Shown here: piece by piece, positions 31,333-42,630 of the stretch
Position numbering within the stretch: the stretch's first letter is position 1
Layout: the number at the start of each line of letters is the position of its first letter
Program-made: the position numbers and the translations under genes
Source of the DNA: CADEDH01 sp039029735
Lineage (GTDB): Bacteria > Actinomycetota > Acidimicrobiia > Acidimicrobiales > SZUA-35
Assembly: GCA_039029735.1 (NCBI GenBank)
Contig: JBCCFL010000028.1
Coordinates: 1-64,000, forward strand
Direction of reading: 5' to 3'
DNA: 64,000 bases
The notes under the pieces: model-generated
Told to the model about the DNA's origin: nothing
Seen by the model: only the letters and a program-made list of their open reading frames with translations
The model's database searches: none

Positions 31333-34147
31333 GTCGGATCTCGTCCGTACCGACGCCGCCACCCGAACCATCTACGCCACGGACAACTCGATCTACCAGA
31401 TCAGGCCCAGCGGCGTTGCGTTCCCCCGCACAGCCCACGACGTGTCCGTGCTGCTCGCCGCCAACGCCAGAGGTCACCGTCGCCCCGTCGCCGCCCGCGG
31501 CGCTGGCACCGGCACGAACGGCCAGAGCCTCACCGACGGCCTCGCCCTCGATCTGAAGCGCCACCTTCACGAGGTGGTGTCGGTCGACCCCGATGCCCGT
31601 ACGGCCGTGGTTCAGCCCGGTGTCGTGGCTGGCGCGCTCAATGCAGAGTTGGCATCGCACGGGCTGTTCTGGGCGCCGCACACTTCCACCCTCAACCGGT
31701 GCACCGTCGGCGGGATGATCTCGACCGACGCCGCCGGCAAGGGGTCGCTCGTCCACGGCCGTACTCATCGTCACGTGAGGCGCCTCGACGTGGTGCTCGA
31801 CGACGGCACGGAGTGGACGGCCGAACCAACCTCGGTGGCCGACGCCGAAGCCAGGGCCCGGATCGACGATCGCGTTGGGCAGCTGTGGCGAGATCTGTTG
31901 GCGCTCCCCATCGACGAACACCAGTCGTTCGATCTGCCCGAACTCGCCCGTGGCTTCAGCGGCTATGGCATCGATCGCCTCCGCCGCCACGATCTGATCG
32001 ATCCGGTCGCGTTGCTCTGTGGCGCTGAAGGCACCCTCGGTGTGATCACCGAGGCAACCCTCGACCTCACCCCGATTCCCCGTCACACGGTGTTGATCGT
32101 GGCGAGCTACGCCAGCTTCGCCGACGCCTTGGACGACTCGGTCGACATGGCCGTCACGAAACCGACCGCCATCGAGTCGTTCGACGAGACCACCCTCGAG
32201 CGCGGCCGATCCTCGCCAGCGTGGCCGGCACTCGGACGAGTGGTTGGTGACCACGCCGGTTCGGTGCTGTTGATCGAGTACGCAAGCGACACCGAGACCG
32301 ACGTGGTGCCGATCGTCGAGACGCTGCAGCGCACAGGCCGAAGCCTGGCAACCGCAGCGCTGTGGGATCCGGCCGAGCGCGCCGCGGCATGGAAGGTGCG
32401 GGCCGACGCCGTTGGGCTGTTGGCCAAGGTCGCCACTGGCGGTCCCGATCGCGACGCTCGTCCCACCGCCTTCGTCGAGGACTGCGCCGTTCCCGTGCGG
32501 GCCATGCCGGCGTTCATCGCCGAGTTCCGCCAGGTGCTCGACCAGGCCGGAGTGACCTACGGGATGTTCGGGCACGCCGACGTTGGTTGCGTGCACGTTC
32601 GGCCGGCGCTCGATCTCACCGACCCCGAACACGAGGCGATGGTGCGATCGGTCACCGACGAGGTGGTGGCCCTCGTGGCCCGGCATGGTGGCGTGCTCTG
32701 GGGTGAGCATGGCCGTGGCCTGCGGGGCGACCCGGTGTCGGCGTTTCTCTCACCCGACACGATCGACGTGATGCGCCGGGTGAAAGCGGCGTTCGATCCC
32801 GGCGACCTGCTCAACCCGGGAAAGCTCTACCGCCCAATCGGGTCAGAGGAGCCATTGATCCGTCTCGACGATGCGCCGTTGCGGGGCCAGGCCAACCGCC
32901 AGGTGCCGGTGGAACTGCGTCGGGAGTTCTCCGACGCGTTCGCCTGCAACGGCAACGGCCTCTGTCATCACCACGACGGCGCTGAGGTCATGTGCCCGTC
33001 CTACAAGGCCAGCGGCGATCCGGCACTGTCGCCGAAGGGCCGGGCCGATCTGCTGCGTGCGTGGCTCAGGGCCGATGCCACCGACGATCACGCCGAGCGG
33101 GACGAACTCGGTGCGCAACTGGCCCAGAACCTCCATCAGTGCCTCTCGTGCTCTGCGTGCAGCGGTCGCTGCCCGATCGAGGTCGACATTCCCGAGCTCA
33201 AGTCCCAGTTCCTCGACCGCCATCATCAGCGTCATCGGAGGCCGCTCGCGCACCACGTGTTGAGTCGCTTCGAACGGCTGGCCACCCTCGGTGCGCGGAT
33301 GCCTCAGCCGATAGTCCGGATCGGGGCGAGGGCGGCAGGGTCGATGCTCGGCCTGGTCGATCTGCCAACCCCGTCGCCAGCGACCGGCCTGGTGCGTCGC
33401 CTCCCACGCTTCGATGCCGCCAATCCCACCGAGCTGGTGGTGATGCCCGACGTGTTCACCTCGGTGCTCGATCCCACGACGCTCGTGGGTGCCGTCGCCT
33501 CGTTGCAAGCCGCAGGCCACACGGTGTCGGTCGGATCGTTCGTCCCGTCCGGCAAGTTCGATCACGTGAAGGGCCGACGCCAGGCGTTCGCCCGGGCCGT
33601 CGAGGCCCAGGCGCAGGAGGTGAAGGCGATCCGCAGCACCGGGGCTCAGCCCGTGGTCGTTGAACCTGCCATCGCGCTCTTGCACCAGCACGAGTATCCG
33701 AACATCGCAGCGGACTATCCGTGCGACGACGTAGCCTCCCTCGCCGACGTGCTCGACCGGAGCCGGCACCTGTTGCCGCCTTCGGATCGACCTCGACGGG
33801 TGCAGCTGCTCGGCCACTGCACAGAGCGGGCCACTGCCCCCGACTCACTGGCCGCCTGGGGCCGGGTGCTCACCGCCGTCGGTCACGAGGTGGCAACGCC
33901 GTCAGTGGGGTGCTGCGGCATGGCCGGCATCTTCGGCCACGAGCGGGAGAACCAGGAGATGTCGAAGGCGCTCTTCGAGCAGACGTGGGCTCCGGTGATA
34001 CGCGCCGCCGCGGACGAGCGCGGCACGACCAGCTCCGCACCATCAGTGGTGGCCACCGGTTACTCGTGCCGATCTCAGGCCAACCGGTTCGCCGGCGCCC
34101 GTCTCGGGCACCCGGTGATCCTGGTGGCCTCGGCCGTACGCCGCTGA
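31325..34147 (+). CDS. FAD-linked oxidase fused to Fe-S/CCG-domain reductase (D-lactate/D-2-hydroxyglutarate dehydrogenase-like)
   Basis: The 940-residue protein combines an FAD_binding_4 domain (PVAARGAGTGTNGQSL, TVGGMISTDAAGKGS; about residues 30-230), the FAD-oxidase C domain (to about 510), two 4Fe-4S clusters (CNGNGLCHHHDGAEVMCPSY and CLSCSACSGRCPIEVDIPEL), and C-terminal CCG domains (LLGHCTERA, VGCCGMAGIFGHE). The order matches E. coli YdiJ and Dld/GlpC-type fusions. It oxidises a D-2-hydroxy acid and passes electrons towards the membrane quinone pool. The exact substrate is not readable. Confidence 0.84.
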   Translation: MGESDLVRTDAATRTIYATDNSIYQIRPSGVAFPRTAHDVSVLLAANARGHRRPVAARGAGTGTNGQSLTDGLALDLKRHLHEVVSVDPDARTAVVQPGVVAGALNAELASHGLFWAPHTSTLNRCTVGGMISTDAAGKGSLVHGRTHRHVRRLDVVLDDGTEWTAEPTSVADAEARARIDDRVGQLWRDLLALPIDEHQSFDLPELARGFSGYGIDRLRRHDLIDPVALLCGAEGTLGVITEATLDLTPIPRHTVLIVASYASFADALDDSVDMAVTKPTAIESFDETTLERGRSSPAWPALGRVVGDHAGSVLLIEYASDTETDVVPIVETLQRTGRSLATAALWDPAERAAAWKVRADAVGLLAKVATGGPDRDARPTAFVEDCAVPVRAMPAFIAEFRQVLDQAGVTYGMFGHADVGCVHVRPALDLTDPEHEAMVRSVTDEVVALVARHGGVLWGEHGRGLRGDPVSAFLSPDTIDVMRRVKAAFDPGDLLNPGKLYRPIGSEEPLIRLDDAPLRGQANRQVPVELRREFSDAFACNGNGLCHHHDGAEVMCPSYKASGDPALSPKGRADLLRAWLRADATDDHAERDELGAQLAQNLHQCLSCSACSGRCPIEVDIPELKSQFLDRHHQRHRRPLAHHVLSRFERLATLGARMPQPIVRIGARAAGSMLGLVDLPTPSPATGLVRRLPRFDAANPTELVVMPDVFTSVLDPTTLVGAVASLQAAGHTVSVGSFVPSGKFDHVKGRRQAFARAVEAQAQEVKAIRSTGAQPVVVEPAIALLHQHEYPNIAADYPCDDVASLADVLDRSRHLLPPSDRPRRVQLLGHCTERATAPDSLAAWGRVLTAVGHEVATPSVGCCGMAGIFGHERENQEMSKALFEQTWAPVIRAAADERGTTSSAPSVVATGYSCRSQANRFAGARLGHPVILVASAVRR

Positions 34148-34156
34148 CCGAAGACC

Positions 34157-35080
34157 TCAGCCGAAGTTGAGCGGATGCCCGGGGCAGTGCCATTCGTGGG
34201 CACGCAGCGACCCGAAGCCGGACGCGGTGATGTAGGCAGTGCGCAGCTCGGGCCCACCGAAGCAGATGTTGGTCACCATCGGGTCGCCCGGCACCGGAAG
34301 GATCGCCCGCAGTGAGCCGTCAGGAGCGAACGCGGTGATCGCTCCGGTGCCGAGGGTGGCAACGCACACGTTGCCCTCGGAGTCGACAGCGAGCGAGTCC
34401 ACCCGCCCGTCGCCTGGCACGACGCCGAGCAGGTGTGACGGTGTGCCGGCGCTCGACGAGAGCTGCGAGCCTGCTGAGGCCACCTCGCCCGGACCAGCCA
34501 GGTCCCAGTACCGCACCCGACCGGTCATGGTCTCGGCGTAGTAGAGGCGATCCTCGTCTGGCGACAGGCCCACCCCGTTTGGCGTGTTGAGCGGCCGGGC
34601 CACCACGGTCGCGGCGGAGCCGTCGGCCTGGGCATAGTAGATCGCGCCGCGGTCCATCTCGCGTAGACGGCCCTTGCCGAGGTCGGTGAAGTAGAAGCCG
34701 CCGTGACGGTCGAACACGAGGTCGTTCGGCCCGGCCAGGGGCCACCCGTCCACCTCGGTGTAGAGCGTCTCGAACGAGCCGGTCTCGAGGTCGACTCGCT
34801 GGATCGAGCCTCCGCTGTAGTCCTCGGCCTGGTGGCCGGGCAGGGTCATGCCCTGCACCGAGCGCCAGGTGAACCCACCGTTGTTGCACACGTACACGGC
34901 GCCGTCGGGCCCGAGCGCGGCACCGTTGGGGCCGCCGCCGAGCAGGGCCACCACGGTCACCGCACCGTCCGGGGCCACCCGGCTGAGGGTGCCGCGGCGG
35001 ATCTCGACGAGCACCACCGACCCGTCGGCGAGGGCAACTGGGCCTTCGGGGAACTGCAGGCCATCTGCGATCGTGCGCAT
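34157..35080 (-). CDS. SMP-30/gluconolactonase-family protein
   Basis: The 307-residue six-bladed beta-propeller has LQFPEGPVALADGSVVLVE with the metal Glu near the start, LAGPNDLVFDRHGGFYFTD (metal Asn/Asp), NTPNGVGLSPDEDRLYYAET, and DSLAVDSEGNVCVATLGTG. These are the family's metal-binding repeats. Members hydrolyse sugar lactones or organophosphate-like esters. GGAG precedes the ATG. It is convergent with the dehydrogenase, with a 9-nt gap. Confidence 0.85.
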   Translation of the reverse strand: MRTIADGLQFPEGPVALADGSVVLVEIRRGTLSRVAPDGAVTVVALLGGGPNGAALGPDGAVYVCNNGGFTWRSVQGMTLPGHQAEDYSGGSIQRVDLETGSFETLYTEVDGWPLAGPNDLVFDRHGGFYFTDLGKGRLREMDRGAIYYAQADGSAATVVARPLNTPNGVGLSPDEDRLYYAETMTGRVRYWDLAGPGEVASAGSQLSSSAGTPSHLLGVVPGDGRVDSLAVDSEGNVCVATLGTGAITAFAPDGSLRAILPVPGDPMVTNICFGGPELRTAYITASGFGSLRAHEWHCPGHPLNFG

Positions 35081-35135
35081 GGGAAACTCCGGAGGGATCG
35101 AATTCGGGTGAGTATCAGAGCGGCCGGCGATCAGG

Positions 35136-35203
35136 AGGCCTGAGATCAGAAGGCCTGAGATCAGAAGACGGTGTAGCCGCAGATCAGAAGACGGTGTAGC
35201 CGC
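35136..35203. repeat. Two short tandem duplications at the SDR 3' end
   Basis: A 15-bp unit is duplicated at 35136-35150/35151-35165 and a 23-bp unit at 35158-35180/35181-35203. The 23-bp unit includes the last codons of the SDR gene and its stop, so the gene's 3' end has been copied downstream. This is likely recent slippage. Confidence 0.85.
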
Positions 35204-35942
35204 CGTCGACTGTCACTTCCTGACCGGTGTGGAACGTTTGGCTCGGATCGGCGAGGAACGCCCCGACGGCCCGAAACTCGGCGGGGTCGGCCCAGCGCCG
35301 GGCTGGCGTGCGTCTGGTGGTCACCTCGCGGAACTTCTCGTTCTCATAGCCCGCCGAGGCGAGGTCGGTGATCGTCCAACCCGGAAGCAGCGAGTTGACC
35401 CGGATCTGATGGCGGGCGAGGCCAACAGCGAGCGCCCGCACGAGGCCGTTCAGAGCCGTCTTGGCCGTGCCGTAGGCCTCGTTGCCGGCAGCGCCGTGGA
35501 CGGCGGAGGTGGACGACACTGCGACCAGCGACCCGCCCTCGCCTTGATCGACCAAGCGCCGGGCCGCCTCCCGCAGGCACAGGAACACGCCGTCGAGGTT
35601 GATCTCCATCACTGCCCGCCACTCGTCGAGGGTCAGATCGAGAAACGGCGTACCCGTGCCACCTCGGCCGGCGTTGGCGAACAGGCCGTCGAGCCGGCCG
35701 AGATCGTCAACCGTGCGCTCCATCGTCTCGATCACCTGGGCTTCGTCGCCAACGTCGCACACGTAGGCGACAGCCTCGCCACCACGGTTGGAGAGGGCGT
35801 CCAGCGCAGCAGCGTTCTTCTCCTCGTTGCGGCCCCAGATGGCGACGGTGCCACCGGCGTCCACGATGCCCTCGGCCATGCCGAGGCCGATGCCGCCGTT
35901 ACCCCCCGTCACCACGAACACCCGATCACGCAAGTCGATCAT
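35184..35942 (-). CDS. SDR-family oxidoreductase
   Basis: The 252-residue classical SDR has VVTGGNGGIGLGMAEGI, NAGRGGTG, catalytic Ser in VAVSSTSAVHG, and EAYGTAKTAL (YxxxK). The C-terminus is TVDGGYTVF. The ATG at 35942 lies 8 nt after TAGGGT on the minus strand, a leaderless-type start. The 101-nt gap to the divergent selenoprotein gene holds its AGGAGG ribosome site. A glucose/3-oxoacyl-reductase-like activity is likely; the substrate is unknown. Confidence 0.84.
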   Translation of the reverse strand: MIDLRDRVFVVTGGNGGIGLGMAEGIVDAGGTVAIWGRNEEKNAAALDALSNRGGEAVAYVCDVGDEAQVIETMERTVDDLGRLDGLFANAGRGGTGTPFLDLTLDEWRAVMEINLDGVFLCLREAARRLVDQGEGGSLVAVSSTSAVHGAAGNEAYGTAKTALNGLVRALAVGLARHQIRVNSLLPGWTITDLASAGYENEKFREVTTRRTPARRWADPAEFRAVGAFLADPSQTFHTGQEVTVDGGYTVF

Positions 35943-36044
35943 GGTCGATGACCCTAGTGGTCGCCGCCGGCTCGATCCGGATTGGTGTTGGGCGGCACTG
36001 GCGGCCACGCTGGGCGGCGACGGTCACCACCCGAGGAGGAACCG

Positions 36045-37199
36045 ATGTCCGGTGACGCCAACATGCGATCGGTGGGGGACAGCCTCCCCGTACCCGAGTT
36101 CGAGACCACTGCCTGGGTGACACCACCGCCCTTGTCCGACGCGACTGTCGCCATCGTGACATCGGCCGCGTTGCATCGCGAGAGCGACGAGGGGTTCACC
36201 AACGTGGACACCGAGTACCGCCTCCTCCCGGCCGACGCCCGCGATCTCGTGCTCGGCCACTGGAGCCCGAACTTCGACCGCACTGGCGTGGCGATCGATC
36301 TCAACGTGGTCTACCCGATCGACCGGTTGGAGGAGCTCGCCGCCCGGGGGGAGATCGGAGCGGTTGCCCCTCGTCACGCGTCGTTCGCCGGCAACCAGCC
36401 CGACGACGTGGCCACGATTCGCCTCGACTCCGGCCCGAGAGCAGCAGCCGATCTCAAGGCCGACGGCGTTGACGTGGTGTTGCTCACCCCGGTTTGACCG
36501 CTGTGCACGCGTACCGTGAGTACGCTCGCCCACGTCTTCGAAGCTGCCGGCATCGCCACCGTGGTTCTCGCCTCCACCCGCTCGGTGGCCGAGCGGATGG
36601 GGCCACCCCGGGCCCTCTACTGCGAGTTCCCCCTCGGACGTCCCTTGGGGAAGCCAGCCGACGCGGCGTTCCAGCACGAAGTGCTGTCTCGCGCCTTCGC
36701 GCTGCTCGACGCGCCGGCCGGGCCGGTGCTGGATGACCACCCCGTGGTGATCGAAGCCGACGAGGTGCCGATGACCTGCTCGCTTCCGCCACGCTTCGAC
36801 CCGAACCTCCACCCTGCGGTGGACGAGGCGAACGGGCTCCGCAAAGCGTATGACCGCACGCGGCAGCGGCGAGGCATCACGGGCGTCGGTCGCTCGATCG
36901 ATGCCGACGGCGTGGCCGACGCACTGCGGATCCTTGCCGACATCGCCGACGGGGCGAACTGGAAGGGCGCGGGGATCCCTGGGAAGAACACCACGGCGCT
37001 GTGCCACGACATTCGCACCTACTACGAAGAGGCTGCGATCGAACTCGTCGACGGGCCGCCTCCCGCGGGGCGGGCGATCGAGGCCTGGTACTTCGAGGAG
37101 ACCGAGGCCGGCCGCCTCGTGCTCGCCGCCCGCCAGGCCATCAAGGACCAGGAGGCACCGTTCCCGGTGTGGTTCTACATGGTGCCCGGGCACCGCTGA
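36045..37199 (+). CDS. PrdB/GrdB-like selenoprotein read through an in-frame TGA (Sec151)
   Basis: The ATG at 36045 has a perfect AGGAGG with 5-nt spacing. Reading TGA at 36495-36497 as selenocysteine gives one 384-residue protein: DLNVVYPIDRLEELAARGEIGA, then DGVDVVLLTPV-U-PLCTRT, then LAHVFEAAGIATVVLAS. This is the reductase selenoprotein B family (glycine, sarcosine, betaine and D-proline reductases), whose Sec sits in the same LTPV-U-xx-C context. Position 151 matches PrdB; a C-terminal extension of about 150 residues is extra. Both halves carry family sequence, and the second half has no ribosome site of its own. A likely redox enzyme acting on a C-N or similar bond; the substrate is unknown. 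Alternative: a Cys enzyme inactivated by a nonsense mutation. Confidence 0.82.
36495..36525 (+). promoter_or_regulatory. UGA selenocysteine codon and bacterial SECIS-like hairpin
   Basis: After the TGA (36495-36497), GCGTAC (36509-36514) and GTACGC (36520-36525) form a perfect 6-bp stem with loop CGTGA. The loop starts 17 nt after the TGA and has G as its second base. Both properties fit bacterial SECIS rules for SelB recruitment. Confidence 0.65.
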
Positions 37200-37325
37200 G
37201 GGCCCCATTGGCCTGCATCGCACGGGATCGGGCCGAGCGGTACCCTTCTCACCCGTCGGGATGCGCGGGCACACCGGCACGAGGTTGCTGCGTCAGGTAG
37301 CAGCGGAGCCGGGAAGACGGAAGCT

Positions 37326-39998
<2,673 letters not shown>

Positions 39999-40007
39999 CG
40001 CCCCGGG

Positions 40008-40529
40008 TCAGGCGGCTTCCAGCTCTGAGCGGGTGAACAGGGGGAGGAAGTCGACCCCGAGCTCGGTCATGTTCTCCGCCCCACCCTGCTCACGGTCGAT
40101 CACGCACAACACCGCGTCGACCTTTGCCCCGAGTTCGCGAAGATCCTGGGTGGACAGCACCACCTGACCACCGGTGGTGATGACGTCCTCCACCACGGTG
40201 ACCCGCTTGCCCTCGATGGAGGGGCCCTCGGCCAGCTTGGCCGTGCCGTAGGCCTTGGCTTCCTTGCGAACGAACACCACTGGCAGCCCTGTGCGGAGCG
40301 ACAACGCCGTGGCGATCGGTACGCCGCCCAGCTCGAGCCCGGCCAGGATCTCGGTGTCGGGCGGGATGCGATCAGCCATGAGATCGGCGATTGCGGCCAG
40401 CAGCGACGGTTCGGCCTCGAACTGGTACTTGTCGAAGTACGTGTCGGCGGTGAGCCCGCTGCGGAGGGTGAACGTTCCCGTGAGCTGGGCGACGTCCACG
40501 ATTCGGCGGGCCAGAGTCGAGCGATCCAC
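40008..40529 (-). CDS. pyrE: Orotate phosphoribosyltransferase
   Basis: The 173-residue enzyme has the PRPP-binding motif VTVVEDVITTGGQ, the RKEAKAYGTAKLAEG loop, and ILAGLELGGVPIATAL. It converts orotate and PRPP to orotidine monophosphate in pyrimidine synthesis. Length fits the short actinobacterial PyrE form. It stands alone, away from other pyrimidine genes, and is convergent with the kinase (9-nt gap). Confidence 0.9.
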   Translation of the reverse strand: MDRSTLARRIVDVAQLTGTFTLRSGLTADTYFDKYQFEAEPSLLAAIADLMADRIPPDTEILAGLELGGVPIATALSLRTGLPVVFVRKEAKAYGTAKLAEGPSIEGKRVTVVEDVITTGGQVVLSTQDLRELGAKVDAVLCVIDREQGGAENMTELGVDFLPLFTRSELEAA

Positions 40530-40634
40530 GCCGCCACCCTACCGGTCGGACCACCACGGCAACGGGAACCGCGATGGCGGGGCACTCGGCCGAAGGCGTA
40601 GCCTCCGGCTTACGCACTCGAAGGGGGGCCCACC

Positions 40635-41807
40635 ATGGGCATGACCGAGCAACTCGATGAGATCCTGCAGGCCGGTGTCGAACGAGGGGCAGCGCCGGGT
40701 GCCGTCTTCGTGGTCGTGGGCCGTGACGGCGTGCGCTACGAAGGCTCAGCTGGTGAGCGCGCCGCTGGCTCAGGGATCACAATGACGCCAGACACCGTCG
40801 GCGCCCTCTTCTCGAACACCAAGGCCCTCACGGGTGCCGCCGCGATGCAACTCGTCGAAGAGGGAACGCTCAGCCTCGATGCGCCTGCGTCGGAGGTCTG
40901 CCCAGAGCTCGGACAGATCCAGGTGCTCGACGGGTTCGACGGTGACGGCCAGCCGATCACACGGCCACCGGCCACGCCGGTCACGCTTCGTCACCTGCTC
41001 ACCCACACCTCGGGCTTCGTCTACGACATCTGGAATGCCGACAGCCTCCGCTGGCACGACGTGACCGGCGAGCCGAACATCCTCACGCTCGAGAAGGCGT
41101 CGCTCATGGAGCCGCTCATGTTCGATCCTGGAACACGCTGGGAGTACGGCATCGGTATCGATTGGGTCGGGCAGATGGTGGAGCAGGCATCAGGGCAGAC
41201 ACTCGGCGCCTACTTCGCCGAACACCTCACCGGCCCGCTCGGCATGAGTGACACTGCGTTCGCCCACACCCCGTCGATGTTGGAACGGGCCTCCGCGGTT
41301 CACGGTCGCGGTCCCGACGGCTCGCTCACCCCGATCGATCTGCCCCCACCCGAGAACCCCGAGTTCGAGATGGGTGGTGGTGGCCTCCACGGCACGATGG
41401 GCGACTACGGCCGGTTCCTGCAGATGCTGCTGAACGAGGGCGAGCTCGACGGCACCCGCGTGCTCGGGGCCGACACGATCCAGACGATGAGCCAGAACCA
41501 CATCGGTGACCTCAGGGTGCAGATGCTGCCCACGACCAACCCGGCGTTCTCGAACGACGCCGAGTTCTTCCCGGGGGCGCCCAAGAGCTGGGGCCTCACG
41601 TTCCAGATCAACGAGGAGCCGGGGCCGAGCGGCCGCCCCGCCGGCACGCTCATGTGGGCTGGCCTGGCCAACAGCTACTACTGGATCGATCGCGAGAACG
41701 ATGTGGCTGGCGCCTACCTCAGCCAGATCTTGCCCTTCGCCGATGCCGGATCGCTCGGCCTGTTCGACGAGCTGGAGGCGGCCGTCTACGCCTCGGCGGG
41801 GTCGTAG
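40635..41807 (+). CDS. Serine hydrolase of the beta-lactamase/EstB family
   Basis: The 390-residue protein has the SxxK motif in GALFSNTKALTGAA, LRHLLTHTSGFVYDI, a YxN-equivalent WEYGIGIDWVGQ, and GGGGLHGTMGDYGRFLQML near the third motif. No signal peptide is visible, so it is likely a cytoplasmic esterase rather than a secreted beta-lactamase. An AAGGGGGG stretch precedes the ATG. It is divergent from pyrE and followed by a PhyH-like gene in the same direction. Confidence 0.83.
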   Translation: MGMTEQLDEILQAGVERGAAPGAVFVVVGRDGVRYEGSAGERAAGSGITMTPDTVGALFSNTKALTGAAAMQLVEEGTLSLDAPASEVCPELGQIQVLDGFDGDGQPITRPPATPVTLRHLLTHTSGFVYDIWNADSLRWHDVTGEPNILTLEKASLMEPLMFDPGTRWEYGIGIDWVGQMVEQASGQTLGAYFAEHLTGPLGMSDTAFAHTPSMLERASAVHGRGPDGSLTPIDLPPPENPEFEMGGGGLHGTMGDYGRFLQMLLNEGELDGTRVLGADTIQTMSQNHIGDLRVQMLPTTNPAFSNDAEFFPGAPKSWGLTFQINEEPGPSGRPAGTLMWAGLANSYYWIDRENDVAGAYLSQILPFADAGSLGLFDELEAAVYASAGS

Positions 41808-41820
41808 CCGCACGGTGCCG

Positions 41821-42630
41821 ATGATCCCGGGCTCGCCCCAGCCGGGTCTCGCGCCCGCCGTTGTTGCTGCTTTTCGCCGCGATGGCTTCGTGGTCGTGCC
41901 CAGTCTGTTCTCGGCTGAAGAGGCCGCGGTGCTGAGGGCCGAAGGTCATGCAACGATCGAGCGGCTCTCGGCCCGCCACGAGATCGATGGCACATGGCAG
42001 AGCGCGGCGGAGGGAGCCGACGCCGGCGATGCTGAGGTGACGCACCTGCTGCACTGTCATGACGTGCAGTTCCACTCCGCGGCGTTCACCGCTGCGCTCG
42101 CCGGCGGGCGCCTCGGTGCCACCTTTGCGGCGCTCATGGGCACGCCGAACGTGCAGCTTCACCACAACAAGCTGTTCATCAAGCCGGCCGAGCGGGGCTC
42201 GCCGTTCCCCCTCCATCAGGACTGGCCCTTCTTCCCCCACGCTCAGGACTCGCTCGTGGCCGCCATCGTGCATCTCGACGCCGCCCCGGAGGAGAAGGGG
42301 TGTGTGCGCGTCGTGCCGGGCTCGCACCACGGTGGCCGCCTGCGCCACGAGGGCGACATCGACTGGTACCTCCCGGTGGCGGATCACCCGCCCGCGTCGG
42401 CCACGCCGGTGCCTGCTGCGGCTGGTGACGTGCTGTTCTTCACGTGCCTCACGGTGCACGGCTCAGGCGTGAACCGCAGCAGCGAGGCCCGCACCACCTG
42501 GCTGGTCCAGGTCCGTGACGCCGCCGACGAGCCAACCGTCGACCGGCATCGCTCACCCGGTCAGGGCACGATGCTGGCCGGTGCCAACACTACGCATCCA
42601 CCTCCGCCGAGCCCGTTCGGGCGGTCGTGA
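41821..42630 (+). CDS. Phytanoyl-CoA dioxygenase (PhyH)-family protein
   Basis: The 269-residue protein has the Fe(II)/2-oxoglutarate core: NVQLHHNKLFIKPAERG, HxD in FPLHQDWPFFPH, VVPGSHHGG, and distal His in FFTCLTVHGSGVNRS. The ATG at 41821 lies 13 nt after the hydrolase stop; GTG 41815 is possible. Its 3' end overlaps the convergent ABC-membrane gene by 41 nt. A lipid- or metabolite-hydroxylating enzyme; the substrate is unknown. Confidence 0.8.
   Translation: MIPGSPQPGLAPAVVAAFRRDGFVVVPSLFSAEEAAVLRAEGHATIERLSARHEIDGTWQSAAEGADAGDAEVTHLLHCHDVQFHSAAFTAALAGGRLGATFAALMGTPNVQLHHNKLFIKPAERGSPFPLHQDWPFFPHAQDSLVAAIVHLDAAPEEKGCVRVVPGSHHGGRLRHEGDIDWYLPVADHPPASATPVPAAAGDVLFFTCLTVHGSGVNRSSEARTTWLVQVRDAADEPTVDRHRSPGQGTMLAGANTTHPPPPSPFGRS

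Noticed and set aside
36516..37199. Independent gene starting at GTG 36516
   Set aside because: No ribosome site or promoter; it is in phase with the upstream frame and continues the same protein family.
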